Assembly (NCBI RefSeq): GCF_001509835.1
Contig: NZ_JXTJ01000007.1
Location: 310,001 to 374,000, forward strand
Source of the DNA: Allobosea sp. WAO
Lineage (GTDB): Bacteria > Pseudomonadota > Alphaproteobacteria > Rhizobiales > Beijerinckiaceae
Length of the DNA: 64,000 nucleotides
Direction: 5' to 3'
Numbering within the stretch: the stretch's first letter is position 1; each line of letters opens with the position of its first letter. The position numbers and the translations under genes were made by a program. The notes under the pieces were generated by a model that had not been told where the DNA came from, searched no databases, and saw nothing but the letters and a program-made list of their open reading frames with translations. Positions 45,418 through 55,401 of the stretch are shown in pieces.

Positions 45418-47250
45418 ATGTCGCTGCTGATCAACCTCGTCGAGAGCCTTTCCTTCCTGCTGCTCGCCGCGCTGGTGGTGACGGTCGTCGCGCCCTGGCT
45501 CGACCAGCGGCCGATCCTGCGCCAGGTCACGATCGGCGCCCTGTTCGCCGCGGCCGCGCTGTGCAGCATGGCCTTCCCGTTCGTGGTGGAAGCCGGCGTC
45601 GTCGTCGATTCCCGCAACACGCTCGCCATCCTCGCCGGGCCGATCGGCGGGCCGATTTCAGCGGTGCTGACGGCCCTGCCGCTCGCGGCACTGCGCTACA
45701 GCCAGGGCGGCGCCGGCATGGCGACTGGCCTCGCCGGCATCTTCCTCAATGCGCTCGCCGGCGTCGCCTATGCGGCATGGCTTTACCGGCAGCGTCGCTC
45801 TTTTGGGCTGAGCGACTTCGTGGTGCTGAGCGGGATCGGGGCGCTTTGCCTCCTGCTCTCGGTGCTGTTCATGCCGGACGCGGCAGTCGCCGAGCGCTTC
45901 CTGCGCAAGGCCGTGCCGATGATCATCCTGGTCAACACGATCGGCACGATCCTGGTCGGGCTCGTCGTGCACAATGACCGCGAGCGCCGTGAGAACGCCT
46001 ATCGGCTGCGGACGCTGATGCAGCGGGCGCCGGGCACGCTCTACCAGCGAATCGTCCATCCCGACGGCTCGTTGAGCTATCATTTCGCCTCCTTCGCCAT
46101 CGACCGGCTGCTGGGAATCACCAAGGAGGAGGTCGAGCGCGATCCGCAAATCTGGCTCGGCAAGATGCTGCCCGAGGACCGGGCGCGCTTCGAGGCGGCG
46201 CACGCGGACCCGAGGGGCTATGGCGATTTCTGGCGGTTCGAGGCGCGCTATGCCGGCATCGACGGCGCGATCGTCTGGCTACGCAGCGAGGCGTCGAGCC
46301 GCCGCCTCGCCGACGGCACGGTGATCTGGGACGGCATCCTGCTCGACATCACGCCCGAGAAGACGCTCGAGACCCGGCGCGACGAGATCGAAACCTTGCG
46401 TCGCTCGGCGCTCGAAGAGCTCGCGGCCAATCTCGAAGTCACCGTCGGCAAAGCCTTGCGGCAGGTCGGCGAATCGGCCCGCGACATGCACGAGGCGGCA
46501 CAGCAGATGGCAGCGAATGCCGACCATACCACCCAGCGGGCAGTCGACGTCACCCAGCAGGCGCAGCTCGCCTCGCACCGGGTCGGCAGCGTCGCGCTGG
46601 CGGCCGAGGAGATCGACGCCTCGATCCGCGAGCTCACCCGGCAGACAGGGCTGGCGGCCGAGAAGGCGCAGGAGGCGGCGAGCCATGTCCGCTCGACCCG
46701 GCGCGACGTCAACGGCCTCGCCCTCGCCGCCGACCAGGTCGGTGCCGTGCTCGACTTCATCGAGGACATCGCCGCGCGCACCAACCTCCTGGCGCTGAAC
46801 GCCACGATCGAGGCGGCGCGGGCCGGCACGGCCGGGCGCGGCTTCGCGGTGGTCGCCGGCGAGGTCAAGAACCTCGCCGAGCAGACCCAGAAGGCGACCC
46901 GCGACATCGCTGCGACGCTGCAGGAGATCCGTGCCGCCGCCGCGACCGCGGCCGAGGCCGTCGGGCAGATCGAAGTGACGATGGGCACGATCGAGACGAC
47001 CTCGGGGGCGATCGCGCGGGTCGTCAACACGCAGGGCACGATCGCCTCCGGCATCGCCGCCGACGCGCAGGCGGTCGCCGGCTCGACGACGACGGTGACC
47101 GGCAATGTCGCGGCCCTCGGCGACGAAGCGCGCTCGACCGGGGAAACCGCCTCGCGGGTGGTCGAGGCGGCGCGGCGGGTCAGCGAGCAATCGGTCGAGC
47201 TGGATCGCTATGTGGGCGACTTCGTATCACGGGTGCGCGGCCGCCTCTGA
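45418..47250 (+). CDS. Chemoreceptor (MCP) with 5TMR-LYT membrane domain and PAS domain
   Basis: 610 residues. Residues 1-190 are a five-helix 5TM-5TMR_LYT sensor ([20 protein letters not shown] and [20 protein letters not shown]), normally found in LytS-type kinases and diguanylate cyclases. A PAS/PAC unit follows at about 200-320 ([20 protein letters not shown]), then a signalling domain to 605 with the receptor tip around [20 protein letters not shown] and [14 protein letters not shown]. No HAMP domain or periplasmic ligand domain is seen. The partner ligand could be a small amphipathic or membrane-soluble molecule. Start ATG 45418; no very strong ribosome site. Confidence 0.87.
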   Translation: MSLLINLVESLSFLLLAALVVTVVAPWLDQRPILRQVTIGALFAAAALCSMAFPFVVEAGVVVDSRNTLAILAGPIGGPISAVLTALPLAALRYSQGGAGMATGLAGIFLNALAGVAYAAWLYRQRRSFGLSDFVVLSGIGALCLLLSVLFMPDAAVAERFLRKAVPMIILVNTIGTILVGLVVHNDRERRENAYRLRTLMQRAPGTLYQRIVHPDGSLSYHFASFAIDRLLGITKEEVERDPQIWLGKMLPEDRARFEAAHADPRGYGDFWRFEARYAGIDGAIVWLRSEASSRRLADGTVIWDGILLDITPEKTLETRRDEIETLRRSALEELAANLEVTVGKALRQVGESARDMHEAAQQMAANADHTTQRAVDVTQQAQLASHRVGSVALAAEEIDASIRELTRQTGLAAEKAQEAASHVRSTRRDVNGLALAADQVGAVLDFIEDIAARTNLLALNATIEAARAGTAGRGFAVVAGEVKNLAEQTQKATRDIAATLQEIRAAAATAAEAVGQIEVTMGTIETTSGAIARVVNTQGTIASGIAADAQAVAGSTTTVTGNVAALGDEARSTGETASRVVEAARRVSEQSVELDRYVGDFVSRVRGRL

Positions 47251-47363
47251 ACGCTTCGGCGTCCCCCGACTTTCTCCGGCGAGGCACGAGTCACGGTCAG
47301 CGATAGCGCCTTGTGGAGCGGGCGGGCGCTGCCCTATGGTCGTTTCCCCCCGAGGAAACGCCT

Positions 47364-49667
47364 GTGAAAAAGAACAAACGCATGAACGACCGCCCCCCGA
47401 TCAAGCGCACCCGCCCGACCTTCACCGACCAGGAAGCGTTGCTGTTCCACTCGGAGGGCCGGCCGGGCAAACTCGAGATCGTTCCGACCGTGCCGATGGC
47501 GACGCAACGCGACCTCTCGCTGGCCTATTCGCCCGGCGTCGCCGTTCCCGTCCTCGCCATCGCCGAGGATCCCAGCCGCGCCTATGACTACACCGCCCGC
47601 GCCAATCTCGTCGCAGTGATCTCGAACGGCACCGCCATTCTGGGCCTGGGCAATCTCGGCGCGCTCGCCTCCAAGCCGGTGATGGAAGGCAAGTCGATCC
47701 TGTTCAAGCGCTTCGCCGATGTCGATTCGATCGATCTCGAGGTCGACACCGAGGACGCCGACAAGTTCATCGAGGCGGTGCGCTATCTCGGCCCGTCCTT
47801 TGGCGGCATCAATCTCGAGGACATCAAGGCTCCGGAATGCTTCATCATCGAGCAGCGCCTGCGCGAGCTGATGGACATCCCGGTCTTCCATGACGACCAG
47901 CACGGCACCGCGATCATCGCCGCCGCCGGCCTGATCAACGCGCTCGACCTGACGGGCCGCGACGTCAAGACCACGAAGCTCGTCATCAACGGCGCCGGCG
48001 CCGCCGCCATCGCCTGCATCGAGCTCTTGAAGGCGATGGGCTTCAAGCCCGACAACGTCATCCTCTGCGACACCAAGGGCGTGATCTACCAAGGCCGCAC
48101 CGAGGGCATGAACCAGTGGAAATCGGCCCATGCGGCCGTGACCGACCGGCGTACACTGGCGCAGGCCATGGAGGGCGCCGACGCGTTCTTCGGCCTCTCC
48201 CAGAAGGGCTCGGTGACCCCCGAAATGGTCGCCTCCATGGCCGAGAACCCGATCATCTTCGCGATGGCAAATCCCGACCCGGAGATCACCCCGGAAGAGG
48301 TCGCGGCAGTGCGCGACGACGCGATCATGGCGACCGGGCGCTCGGATTATCCGAACCAGGTCAACAACGTGCTGGGCTTCCCCTTCATCTTCCGCGGCGC
48401 GCTCGACGTGCGCGCCACGACGATCAACATGGAGATGAAGATCGCGGCAGCCGAGGCGCTCGCCTTCCTGGCGCGCGAGGATGTGCCGGACGAGGTCGCC
48501 GCCGCCTATCAGGGCGCGCGCCCGCGCTACGGCAAGGAGTACATCATCCCGGTGCCGTTCGATCCGCGGCTGATCCATGTCGTGCCGATGGCCGTCGCCA
48601 AGGCGGCGATGGAGACCGGCGTCGCGGGCAAGCCGATCGTCGACACCGCCGCCTATAAGGCGCAGCTCTCGGCGCGGCGCGATCCGGTCGCCGGCACCCT
48701 CAACCGCATCACCGAGCGCGTCCGCCGTTATCCGAAGCGCGTCGTCTTCGCCGAGGGCGAGGAGGAGCAGGTGATCCGCGCTGCCGCCTCCTTCGTCAAC
48801 CAGGGGCTCGGCAAGGCGATCCTCGTCGGCCGCGAGGAGCGGATCAGCGAGGCGGCGACCTTCCTCGGCGTCGATCTCGAGGCCAAGGGCATCGAGATTC
48901 AGAACGCCAGGCTGTCGCACCGCAATAGCGCCTATGCGCAATATCTCTACGAGCGGCTGCAGCGGCAGGGCTATCTGTTCCGCGACTGCCAGCGCCTGAT
49001 CAACCAGGACCGCAATCATTTCGCCGCGGCGATGGTGGCGCTCGGCGATGCCGACGCGATGGTGACGGGCGTTACCCGCAACTACTCGATCGCGCTCGAG
49101 GAGGTCCGCCGCGTCATCGACGAGAAGCCGGGCCATCGCGTCATTGGCGTCTCCGTGGTGGTCGCGCGCGGGCGCACCGTGCTCGTCGCCGATACCGCGA
49201 TCCACGAGATGCCGACGGCCCGCGAGCTTTCCGAGATCGCGATCGAGGCCGCCGGCGTGGCAAGGCGTCTGGGCTATGAGCCGAGGGTCGCGATGCTCGC
49301 CTTTTCCTCCTTCGGGCACCCGCCCGGCGAGCGATCGGCAAAGGTGCGCGAAGCGGTCGCCATCCTCGACAACCAGCGCGTCGATTTCGAGTATGACGGC
49401 GAGATGGCGGCCGATGTCGCGCTGAACCGCGATCTGATGGGCCAGTACCCGTTCTGCCGCCTGACCGGCCCGGCCAATGTCCTGGTGATGCCGGCGTTCC
49501 ACTCGGCCTCGATCTCGACCAAGATGCTGCAGGAGCTCGGCGGCTCGACCGTGATCGGCCCGCTGATCGTCGGCCTCGACAAGCCGGTGCAGATCGTGCC
49601 GCTCGGCGCCAAGGATTCCGACATCGTCAACATGGCGGCGCTGGCGGCGTTCAATATCGGCGGGTGA
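47364..49667 (+). CDS. maeB: NADP-dependent malic enzyme with phosphotransacetylase-like C-terminus
   Basis: 767 residues. The malic enzyme part (about 20-430) holds [40 protein letters not shown] and a Rossmann [15 protein letters not shown]; residues 445-767 form a phosphotransacetylase-like domain ([40 protein letters not shown]). It decarboxylates malate to pyruvate; the C-terminal domain is regulatory rather than catalytic in characterised cases. I chose GTG 47364 ([10 protein letters not shown]), with GAGGAAA eight bases upstream, over GTG 47313 and ATG 47382. Confidence 0.92.
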   Translation: MKKNKRMNDRPPIKRTRPTFTDQEALLFHSEGRPGKLEIVPTVPMATQRDLSLAYSPGVAVPVLAIAEDPSRAYDYTARANLVAVISNGTAILGLGNLGALASKPVMEGKSILFKRFADVDSIDLEVDTEDADKFIEAVRYLGPSFGGINLEDIKAPECFIIEQRLRELMDIPVFHDDQHGTAIIAAAGLINALDLTGRDVKTTKLVINGAGAAAIACIELLKAMGFKPDNVILCDTKGVIYQGRTEGMNQWKSAHAAVTDRRTLAQAMEGADAFFGLSQKGSVTPEMVASMAENPIIFAMANPDPEITPEEVAAVRDDAIMATGRSDYPNQVNNVLGFPFIFRGALDVRATTINMEMKIAAAEALAFLAREDVPDEVAAAYQGARPRYGKEYIIPVPFDPRLIHVVPMAVAKAAMETGVAGKPIVDTAAYKAQLSARRDPVAGTLNRITERVRRYPKRVVFAEGEEEQVIRAAASFVNQGLGKAILVGREERISEAATFLGVDLEAKGIEIQNARLSHRNSAYAQYLYERLQRQGYLFRDCQRLINQDRNHFAAAMVALGDADAMVTGVTRNYSIALEEVRRVIDEKPGHRVIGVSVVVARGRTVLVADTAIHEMPTARELSEIAIEAAGVARRLGYEPRVAMLAFSSFGHPPGERSAKVREAVAILDNQRVDFEYDGEMAADVALNRDLMGQYPFCRLTGPANVLVMPAFHSASISTKMLQELGGSTVIGPLIVGLDKPVQIVPLGAKDSDIVNMAALAAFNIGG

Positions 49668-49680
49668 GACAGCGCGCGTC

Positions 49681-49784
49681 ATGCCCGGGCCCGACCCGGG
49701 CATCTCATGACGAAAAAGGCGCCCGTGAAGGGCGCCTTATCCTGCAAGAGATTCTCGGGTCTGCGCTGCGCTTCGCCCGAGAAT
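49681..49784. repeat. Set of hairpins between convergent maeB and the LpoA-like gene
   Basis: Three perfect 9-bp stems in a row: ATGCCCGGG/CCCGGGCAT (49681-49703), AAGGCGCCC/GGGCGCCTT (49716-49738) and ATTCTCGGG/CCCGAGAAT (49751-49784). The first and third match the GTCAT-palindrome style of the other intergenic elements in this window. Confidence 0.75.
49713..49740 (-). terminator. Intrinsic terminator for the LpoA-like lipoprotein gene
   Basis: On the minus strand the stem AAGGCGCCC/GGGCGCCTT is followed by five T (plus-strand A at 49713-49717). It lies about 62 bp after the minus-strand stop at 49802. On the plus strand only TTAT follows, so it acts mainly leftward. Confidence 0.8.
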
Positions 49785-49801
49785 GACGCTCCGATGGCGC
49801 C

Positions 49802-51034
49802 TCAGTTCGTCCGAGGGCCGAGATCGCGCGGGGCAGCGTTGACCGTGACGATCTGGCCGTTGCGCAATTCGAGGACGGCAAGGCCGCGCTCGTTCAGCCC
49901 ATCCGGGCGGAAGCGAAAGACGCCATCGGCGCCGGCGAAGCCTGAGGGATTGGTCAGAACGGATTCGGAGAAGCGCTGGCTGCCTTGCGTGCGAGCGAGC
50001 GCGGCAGCGAGCGAGACCGCGTCATAGGAGAGTGTCGCGGTGCGGGTCGGCGAGCTGTTGAAACGCTTCTGGTAGCGGCCGGCGAAGGCGTTGAAGCCGG
50101 CCGTATCGGGCGAAGCGAACCAGCCGCCCTGGATGGCAGGAATGCGGGCAACGGCGGCGTCGTTCCAGACGCCGGTGCCGAGCGGCTTGACCTTGGCCGG
50201 GTCGTAGCCGGCCTGCTGCAGGATCAGGCCGAGCTGCGGCATGGCATTGGCATCGCCCGGCACGAACAGCGCATCGGCCTGCTGCAGGGCAGGTGTCAGC
50301 CGGCCGGCCGAAGCGCGCATGCTGTTGGCGTCGGCCCCGAAGCGCTCGATCACCACGGCGCGGGCTCCGCGATCGGCCACCGCCTGCTGGAAGGCGGCCT
50401 CGACGACCTTGCCATAGGCGGTGTCCGGTACCATCGCGGCGAAGGATTTCCGGCCTTGCGAGGAGGCGTAGGCGATCACCCGGTTGACGTCGTTCTCGGG
50501 CGGGAAGGAGAGCAGGTAGACGCCGCGCGAGGCGACGTTGCTGTCGCTGGAGAAGGCGATCACCGGCTTGCCGGCACCGCGGGCCACCTGCGCGACGGCC
50601 TGGACCGAGGGCGCGAAGAGCGGGCCGATGATCAGCTCGGCGCCTTCGCGCAGCGCCGCCTGGGCGGCTGCCTGGGCACCGTCGGGCGTGCCGCGATCGT
50701 CCTTGACCAGCAAGGTCAGGTCGGCCCCGGGGAATTCGGCGAGCGCCATCTCGGCAGCGTTCTTCAGGGAGTTGCCGACCGTCGCGCCGGCGCCTTCCGC
50801 CGTCAGCGGCAGGATCAGTCCGACCTTGACCGAGCCGGTCCCGAGCGTCGGGCCGGTCGGGGCCGCAGGAGCGCCACCGCCCGCGCTGTCGAAGCCTGGC
50901 AAACCGGAGGGGCCGCCGCTGCAGGCGGTGAGCAGGAGCGTAGCGCCGCTGGCCAGAATCAGCCGCCGCGAGACGCCGGCGAGGGGCGCCTGATCTGGAA
51001 TTCCAACTGGGCGCGACACGGGCTTCGTCTCCAC
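49802..51034 (-). CDS. Penicillin-binding protein activator-like lipoprotein (LpoA/YraM-like, type 1 periplasmic-binding fold)
   Basis: 410 residues, GTG start at 51034. A Tat/Sec-like basic region then RRLILASGATLLLTACSGG, lipobox LTAC with Cys38 lipidated. The mature part is a Leu/Ile/Val-binding-protein fold (VKVGLILPLTAEGAGATVGN, ELIIGPLFAPSVQAVAQVAR, DALFVPGDANAMPQLGLILQ). In E. coli the order rsmI-lpoA(yraM)-yraN is known; here the gene diverges from rsmI-yraN-gshB, supporting an LpoA-like role in peptidoglycan synthase activation rather than amino-acid uptake. No transporter genes adjoin it. Confidence 0.8.
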   Translation of the reverse strand: METKPVSRPVGIPDQAPLAGVSRRLILASGATLLLTACSGGPSGLPGFDSAGGGAPAAPTGPTLGTGSVKVGLILPLTAEGAGATVGNSLKNAAEMALAEFPGADLTLLVKDDRGTPDGAQAAAQAALREGAELIIGPLFAPSVQAVAQVARGAGKPVIAFSSDSNVASRGVYLLSFPPENDVNRVIAYASSQGRKSFAAMVPDTAYGKVVEAAFQQAVADRGARAVVIERFGADANSMRASAGRLTPALQQADALFVPGDANAMPQLGLILQQAGYDPAKVKPLGTGVWNDAAVARIPAIQGGWFASPDTAGFNAFAGRYQKRFNSSPTRTATLSYDAVSLAAALARTQGSQRFSESVLTNPSGFAGADGVFRFRPDGLNERGLAVLELRNGQIVTVNAAPRDLGPRTN

Positions 51035-51193
51035 TGCTGGCGGGGCGCATCGTCACGACGGCGCCCGGCGGTGCATATCCCCCCGGACCACGGGAAAATA
51101 CCTGCCAGCCAGGGATGGTATTTTCAAGCTGTTAACTATGAGTTGCCGCCGGCGCGATGGCTTCCCGGCAGCGGCTGTGGCAGTTTCGCCGCC

Positions 51194-52126
51194 ATGTCAG
51201 CGCCTTCCCCCGCCGCGCCGCTCCCGGGCCGCGCCAAAGATACCCCGGCAAGCTACACGGCCTTCGGGCTGCGGGCCGAGGCCGAGCCGCTGGCGCCCGG
51301 CCTGCACATCGTCGCAACGCCGATCGGCAATCTCAAGGACATCTCGTTCCGGGCGCTGTCGACCCTCGCCGCCGCCGATGCGGTACTGGCCGAGGATACC
51401 CGCACCTCTAAGACGCTGCTGGCGCATTACGGCATCGCGACGCCGCTCCTGCCCTATCACGAGCACAATGCGGCGCAGATGCGCCCGAAGATCCTGGAAA
51501 GGCTGCGCCAGGGCGGCAAGCTCGCGCTGATCTCCGATGCCGGCACGCCATTGGTCTCCGACCCCGGCTACAAGCTGGTCGCGGAACTGGTGGCGGAAGG
51601 CCTGCCGGTCACCGGCATTCCCGGCCCCTCCGCGGTGCTGGCGGCGCTGGTGCTCGCCGGCCTGCCGACCGACCGCTTCTTCTTCGAAGGCTTCCTGCCG
51701 CCGAAGAGCGCGGCGCGGAAGGCGCGGCTGACCGAGCTTTCCGCGATCCCCGGCACGCTCGTCTTCTTCGAATCGCCGCGGCGGCTCGCCGAGATGCTGG
51801 GCGACGCCGCGACGGTGCTCGGAGAGCGGCCGGGCGCAGTCGCACGCGAGCTGACCAAATACTACGAGAACGTCCGGCGCGGTCGACTTTCCGAACTCGC
51901 CGTCCATTACGGAGAGGCCGAGGAAGCCCGCGGCGAGATCGTGGTGATCATCGGCCCGCCGGACGCCGCTGCCCTCGCCCCGAGCGGCGCCGCGCTCGAC
52001 GAGGCGCTGCGGGCAGCGCTCGAAAAACTCTCGCTGAAGGAAGCGGTGGCGCAGGTCACCGCGGCCAGCGGCCAGCCGCGCCGGCTGGTCTATGCCCGCG
52101 CGCTCGAGCTGACGCGGACGCCGTGA
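51194..52126 (+). CDS. rsmI: 16S rRNA (cytidine-2'-O)-methyltransferase RsmI
   Basis: 310 residues. Family start [57 protein letters not shown] and [20 protein letters not shown] are all RsmI (YraL) signatures of the tetrapyrrole-methylase fold. It methylates C1402 of 16S rRNA. ATG 51194 is chosen because homologous sequence begins about 30 codons later; the very long upstream open frame is a shadow of the divergent gene. It overlaps yraN by four bases (GTGA). Confidence 0.95.
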   Translation: MSAPSPAAPLPGRAKDTPASYTAFGLRAEAEPLAPGLHIVATPIGNLKDISFRALSTLAAADAVLAEDTRTSKTLLAHYGIATPLLPYHEHNAAQMRPKILERLRQGGKLALISDAGTPLVSDPGYKLVAELVAEGLPVTGIPGPSAVLAALVLAGLPTDRFFFEGFLPPKSAARKARLTELSAIPGTLVFFESPRRLAEMLGDAATVLGERPGAVARELTKYYENVRRGRLSELAVHYGEAEEARGEIVVIIGPPDAAALAPSGAALDEALRAALEKLSLKEAVAQVTAASGQPRRLVYARALELTRTP

Positions 52127-52503
52127 GCGAGTCGGCCCGCAGCCGACGCGCCCGCCATTCCGGCCTGTCCGGGCGGCGCGGCGAATGGCTCGCCGTGCTC
52201 TATCTCAGCGCCAAGGGCTATCGCCTGCTGGAACGGCGCTTCGGCGGCAAGGGCGGCGAGATCGACCTGATCATGACACGCGGCAACAGCATCGCCTTCG
52301 TCGAGGTGAAGCGCCGCGCCGCGCTCGACGCGGCGGCGGGCGCGATCACCGCCGACAAAAGGCGCCTGATCGAGGCGGGCATCAGGCAGTGGCTGGCGCG
52401 CAATCCCTGGGCGATGCAGCGCCATTTGCGGGCCGATGCCGTCTTCCTCGCGCCCTGGCGGCTGCCGCGCCATGTCCCCGCCGTCTTCGAGCTCACGCTC
52501 TGA
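52123..52503 (+). CDS. YraN/UPF0102 family protein (endonuclease-like fold)
   Basis: 126 residues, GTG start at 52123. [20 protein letters not shown] and [20 protein letters not shown] show the E...EID...EVK pattern of the restriction-endonuclease-like fold. The biochemical role is not firmly known. It is coupled to rsmI by the GTGA overlap, a conserved pairing in many proteobacteria. Confidence 0.93.
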   Translation: MSESARSRRARHSGLSGRRGEWLAVLYLSAKGYRLLERRFGGKGGEIDLIMTRGNSIAFVEVKRRAALDAAAGAITADKRRLIEAGIRQWLARNPWAMQRHLRADAVFLAPWRLPRHVPAVFELTL

Positions 52504-52571
52504 CGCAGGACGAGCCCCTTGCGCTGGCGCGGCGGCAGGCTCGATAAAGCGCTCACAACCGGAGCGCTCCC

Positions 52572-53519
52572 ATGCCGTTGAACGTCGCCATCCAGATGGA
52601 CCCGATCGAGAAGGTCCGCATTGCCGGCGACACCGGCTTCTCGCTGATGCTGGAGGCGCAGGCGCGCGGCCACCGGCTCTTTACCTACACCCCCGACAAG
52701 CTCACCCTGCGCGACGGCAAGGTCACCGCCGTGATCAACCCGGTCGAGGTCCGCGATGTCGAGGGCGACCACTACACGCTGGGTCAGCCCGAGCGCACCG
52801 ACCTCTCGACGCTCGACGTGGTGTTGCTGCGCCAGGACCCGCCCTTCGACATGGCCTATGTCTCCTCGACGCATATGCTCGAGCGCATCCATCCCAAGAC
52901 GCTGGTGGTCAACGACCCCGCCGAGGTCCGCAATGCGCCGGAGAAGCTGTTCGTCACCCATTTCCCGGAGCTGATGCCGCCGACCCTGATCACCCGCGAC
53001 AAGGCCGAGATCGAGGCCTTCCGCGAGGAGTTCGGCGAGATCGTGATGAAGCCGCTCTACGGCCATGGCGGCGCGACCGTGTTCAAGACCGGCAAGGGCG
53101 ATCCGAATTTCGGCTCGCTCTGCGACCTCTTCGCCAACCTCTTCCGCGAGCCCTGGGTGGTCCAGGCCTTCCTGAAGGAGGTCACCGCGGGCGACAAGCG
53201 CATCATCCTGATCGACGGCAAGGCCGCCGGCGCGGTCAACCGCGTGCCGGCGGAAGGCGACCTGCGCGCCAATATGGTGCGCGGCGGCGCGGCCCGGCCG
53301 ACCGACCTCTCGAAGCGCGAGCTCGAAATCTGCGAGCGCATCGGCCCGGCGCTCAGGGAGCGCGGCCTCTTGCTGGTCGGCATCGACGTGATCGGCGGCA
53401 AGCTGACCGAGATCAACGTCACCGCCCCGACCGGGGTCCGCGCCATCAAGAAGCTCGGCGGACCGGATCTCGCGGCGCAGCTCTTCGACGTGATCGAGGC
53501 GAAGCGGGCGGCGCTCTGA
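52572..53519 (+). CDS. gshB: Glutathione synthetase
   Basis: 315 residues, the usual GshB length. Opening [20 protein letters not shown], then [20 protein letters not shown], and the ATP-grasp core [40 protein letters not shown] and [20 protein letters not shown]. It joins gamma-glutamylcysteine to glycine in the cytoplasm. It follows yraN by 68 bp. The GST at 38417 is a possible user of its product. Confidence 0.96.
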   Translation: MPLNVAIQMDPIEKVRIAGDTGFSLMLEAQARGHRLFTYTPDKLTLRDGKVTAVINPVEVRDVEGDHYTLGQPERTDLSTLDVVLLRQDPPFDMAYVSSTHMLERIHPKTLVVNDPAEVRNAPEKLFVTHFPELMPPTLITRDKAEIEAFREEFGEIVMKPLYGHGGATVFKTGKGDPNFGSLCDLFANLFREPWVVQAFLKEVTAGDKRIILIDGKAAGAVNRVPAEGDLRANMVRGGAARPTDLSKRELEICERIGPALRERGLLLVGIDVIGGKLTEINVTAPTGVRAIKKLGGPDLAAQLFDVIEAKRAAL

Positions 53520-53529
53520 GCGCCCCGGC

Positions 53530-54315
53530 TCAGCCCGTGGCGGCGACAGCCGTCCCGTTCAGCGGGTTCTCCGGGTCCCAGCGATAGCGCATCGTCTCGA
53601 AGCGCATCGCCATCGCGTCGACCAGCAGCAGCCTGCCGACCAGCGGCTCGCCGAAACCGGCGATCGTCCGCAGCACTTCCAGCGCCATCAGCGAGCCCAT
53701 CACGCCCGGCAACGCGCCCAGAATGCCGGCTTCGGCGCAGGGGGCGATCGTGCCGGGCGGCGGCTCGTTGGGGAACAGGCAGCGATAGGTCGGGTTGGGC
53801 TCGCCATCCGGCCCGGTCTCATGTGCCCTGATCGTGGTCAGCGAGCCGTCGAAGCGTCCGAGCGCCGCCGTGACCAGCGGCTTGCCCTCATGAAAGCAGG
53901 CATCGGAGACCGCATAGCGCGTGGCGAAATTATCCGAGCCCTCGGCGACGACGTCGTAGAAGGCGACGAGCGCGCGGGCGTTGTGCGGGTCGATCCGCGT
54001 GACGTATTCCTCGATCTGCACATGCGGGTTCAGCCGCTTGACGAAACCGGCGGCCGCCACCGCCTTGCGGGCGCCGACATCCTCCGTGCCGAAGATGATC
54101 TGTCGCTGCAGGTTCGACAGCGAGACATGGTCGTCGTCGACGATGCCGATGGTGCCGACGCCGGCGGCAGCGAGATAGGCGAGCAACGGCGCCCCGAGCC
54201 CGCCCGCGCCGATCACCAGCACCCGCGCACGCTTCAGCCGTGCCTGCCCGGGGCCGCCGATCTCCGGCAGCACCAGATGGCGGGCATAGCGCTCGATCTC
54301 GGCGTCGCTCAGCAT
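53530..54315 (-). CDS. ThiF/MoeB/HesA-family adenylyltransferase
   Basis: 261 residues. Nucleotide-binding loop VLVIGAGGLGAPLLAYLAAA, then DDDHVSLSNLQRQIIFGTED, SDNFATRYAVSDACFHEGKP, and a conserved Cys in APCAEAGILGALPGVMGS. Such E1-like enzymes adenylate the C-terminal Gly of ThiS, MoaD or similar carriers. The paired CxxC zinc motifs of MoeB are not evident, so ThiF-like or sulphur-carrier activation in general is as far as I can go. ATG 54315 has GAGG at five bases; ATG 54318 is an alternative. Confidence 0.87.
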   Translation of the reverse strand: MLSDAEIERYARHLVLPEIGGPGQARLKRARVLVIGAGGLGAPLLAYLAAAGVGTIGIVDDDHVSLSNLQRQIIFGTEDVGARKAVAAAGFVKRLNPHVQIEEYVTRIDPHNARALVAFYDVVAEGSDNFATRYAVSDACFHEGKPLVTAALGRFDGSLTTIRAHETGPDGEPNPTYRCLFPNEPPPGTIAPCAEAGILGALPGVMGSLMALEVLRTIAGFGEPLVGRLLLVDAMAMRFETMRYRWDPENPLNGTAVAATG

Positions 54316-54493
54316 CATGCCCTCAGGATTAGGCCGATCGCGCCCGCGCAGCAATCGGGTGCTCGCGATCCGTAGCGCGGAATTCGGCTGCCCGGGAATC
54401 GGGTGCCATGCCGTGACAGGAAGCGGGTGTCTGCCCCATCCCGCCGGCTGCGATCACCGCGCCGCAGTTTCCTGCGGCATGAAAGGCAAAGCC

Positions 54494-55264
54494 ATGACGG
54501 TTCTCAAAGACAAGATCGCGCTTATCACCGGGGCGAGCTCCGGGATCGGGCGCGCCGCCGCCCGCCTGTTCGCCAGCGAAGGCGCAAGGGTGGTGGTGAC
54601 GGCGCGGCGCCAGGACGAGCTCGACCAGCTGGCGGCGGAGATCGCCGCATCGGGCGGCGAGGCGCTGGCCATTGCCGGCGACATCCGCGACGAGGCGTTG
54701 GCGCAGCGTCTGGTCGAGGCGGCAACGGAGCGCTTCGGCGGGCTCGACATCGCTTTCAACAATGCCGGCGTGGTCGGCGAGCTGGCACCGGTCGCGGAGA
54801 TGTCCTCGGCCGCCTGGCGCGAGCTGATCGAGATCAACCTGACGAGCGCCTTCCTCGGTGCGAAATACCAGGTGCCGGCGCTGCAGGCGCGCGGTGGCGG
54901 CTCGCTGATCTTCACCTCGAGCTTCGTCGGCTACACCGCCGGGCTTTCCGGCATGTCCGCCTATGCCGCCGGCAAGGCCGGGCAGATCGGGCTGGTGAAG
55001 GCACTCGCCGCCGAACTCGGGAGCCAGGGAATCCGGGTCAACGCCTTGCTGCCGGGCGGCACAGATACGCCGGCGAGCTTCACCAACGCGCCCGATGCCG
55101 GGCCGGAGGTGCTGGCCTTCGTCGAGGGCCTCCACGCGCTGAAGCGCATGGCGAAGCCCGAGGAGATCGCCAGGGCTGCCTTGTTCCTGGCCTCGGATGC
55201 GTCGAGCTTCGTCGCCGGCACGGCCTTCCTCGCCGATGGCGGGGTCTCGATCCAGCGCGGCTGA
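54494..55264 (+). CDS. SDR-family oxidoreductase
   Basis: 256 residues, classical short-chain dehydrogenase. NAD(P) loop TGASSGIG at 12-19, NNAG motif in IAFNNAGVVGELA, catalytic Ser in IFTSSFVGYT and Tyr-x-x-x-Lys in SAYAAGKAGQ, and GTAFLADGGVSIQRG at the end. ATG 54494 follows AAAGG by seven bases; another ATG lies five codons upstream at 54479. The substrate cannot be deduced; it stands alone between thiF-like and the nucleoside operon. Confidence 0.9.
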   Translation: MTVLKDKIALITGASSGIGRAAARLFASEGARVVVTARRQDELDQLAAEIAASGGEALAIAGDIRDEALAQRLVEAATERFGGLDIAFNNAGVVGELAPVAEMSSAAWRELIEINLTSAFLGAKYQVPALQARGGGSLIFTSSFVGYTAGLSGMSAYAAGKAGQIGLVKALAAELGSQGIRVNALLPGGTDTPASFTNAPDAGPEVLAFVEGLHALKRMAKPEEIARAALFLASDASSFVAGTAFLADGGVSIQRG

Positions 55265-55401
55265 CGGAACCCCGGAAGCTCTTGCGAAACGCCAGGCGGC
55301 GTGCCTCTCGCGCAGCCGCTTGGCCCTTTCGAAAAGCCGTGCCATCGTGACCGCATAAGGGGGCAGCGGAACTGCTCCATGCGTGACAGGGGAACGGTTC
55401 C

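Noticed and set aside
47334-49703. 789-codon open frame antisense to the malic enzyme gene
   Set aside because: His/Arg/Gly-rich shadow produced by GC-rich third positions of maeB; no family resemblance or start signals.
49985-51193. Long in-frame extension upstream of rsmI
   Set aside because: It runs antisense through the LpoA-like gene; RsmI homology starts only after 51194.
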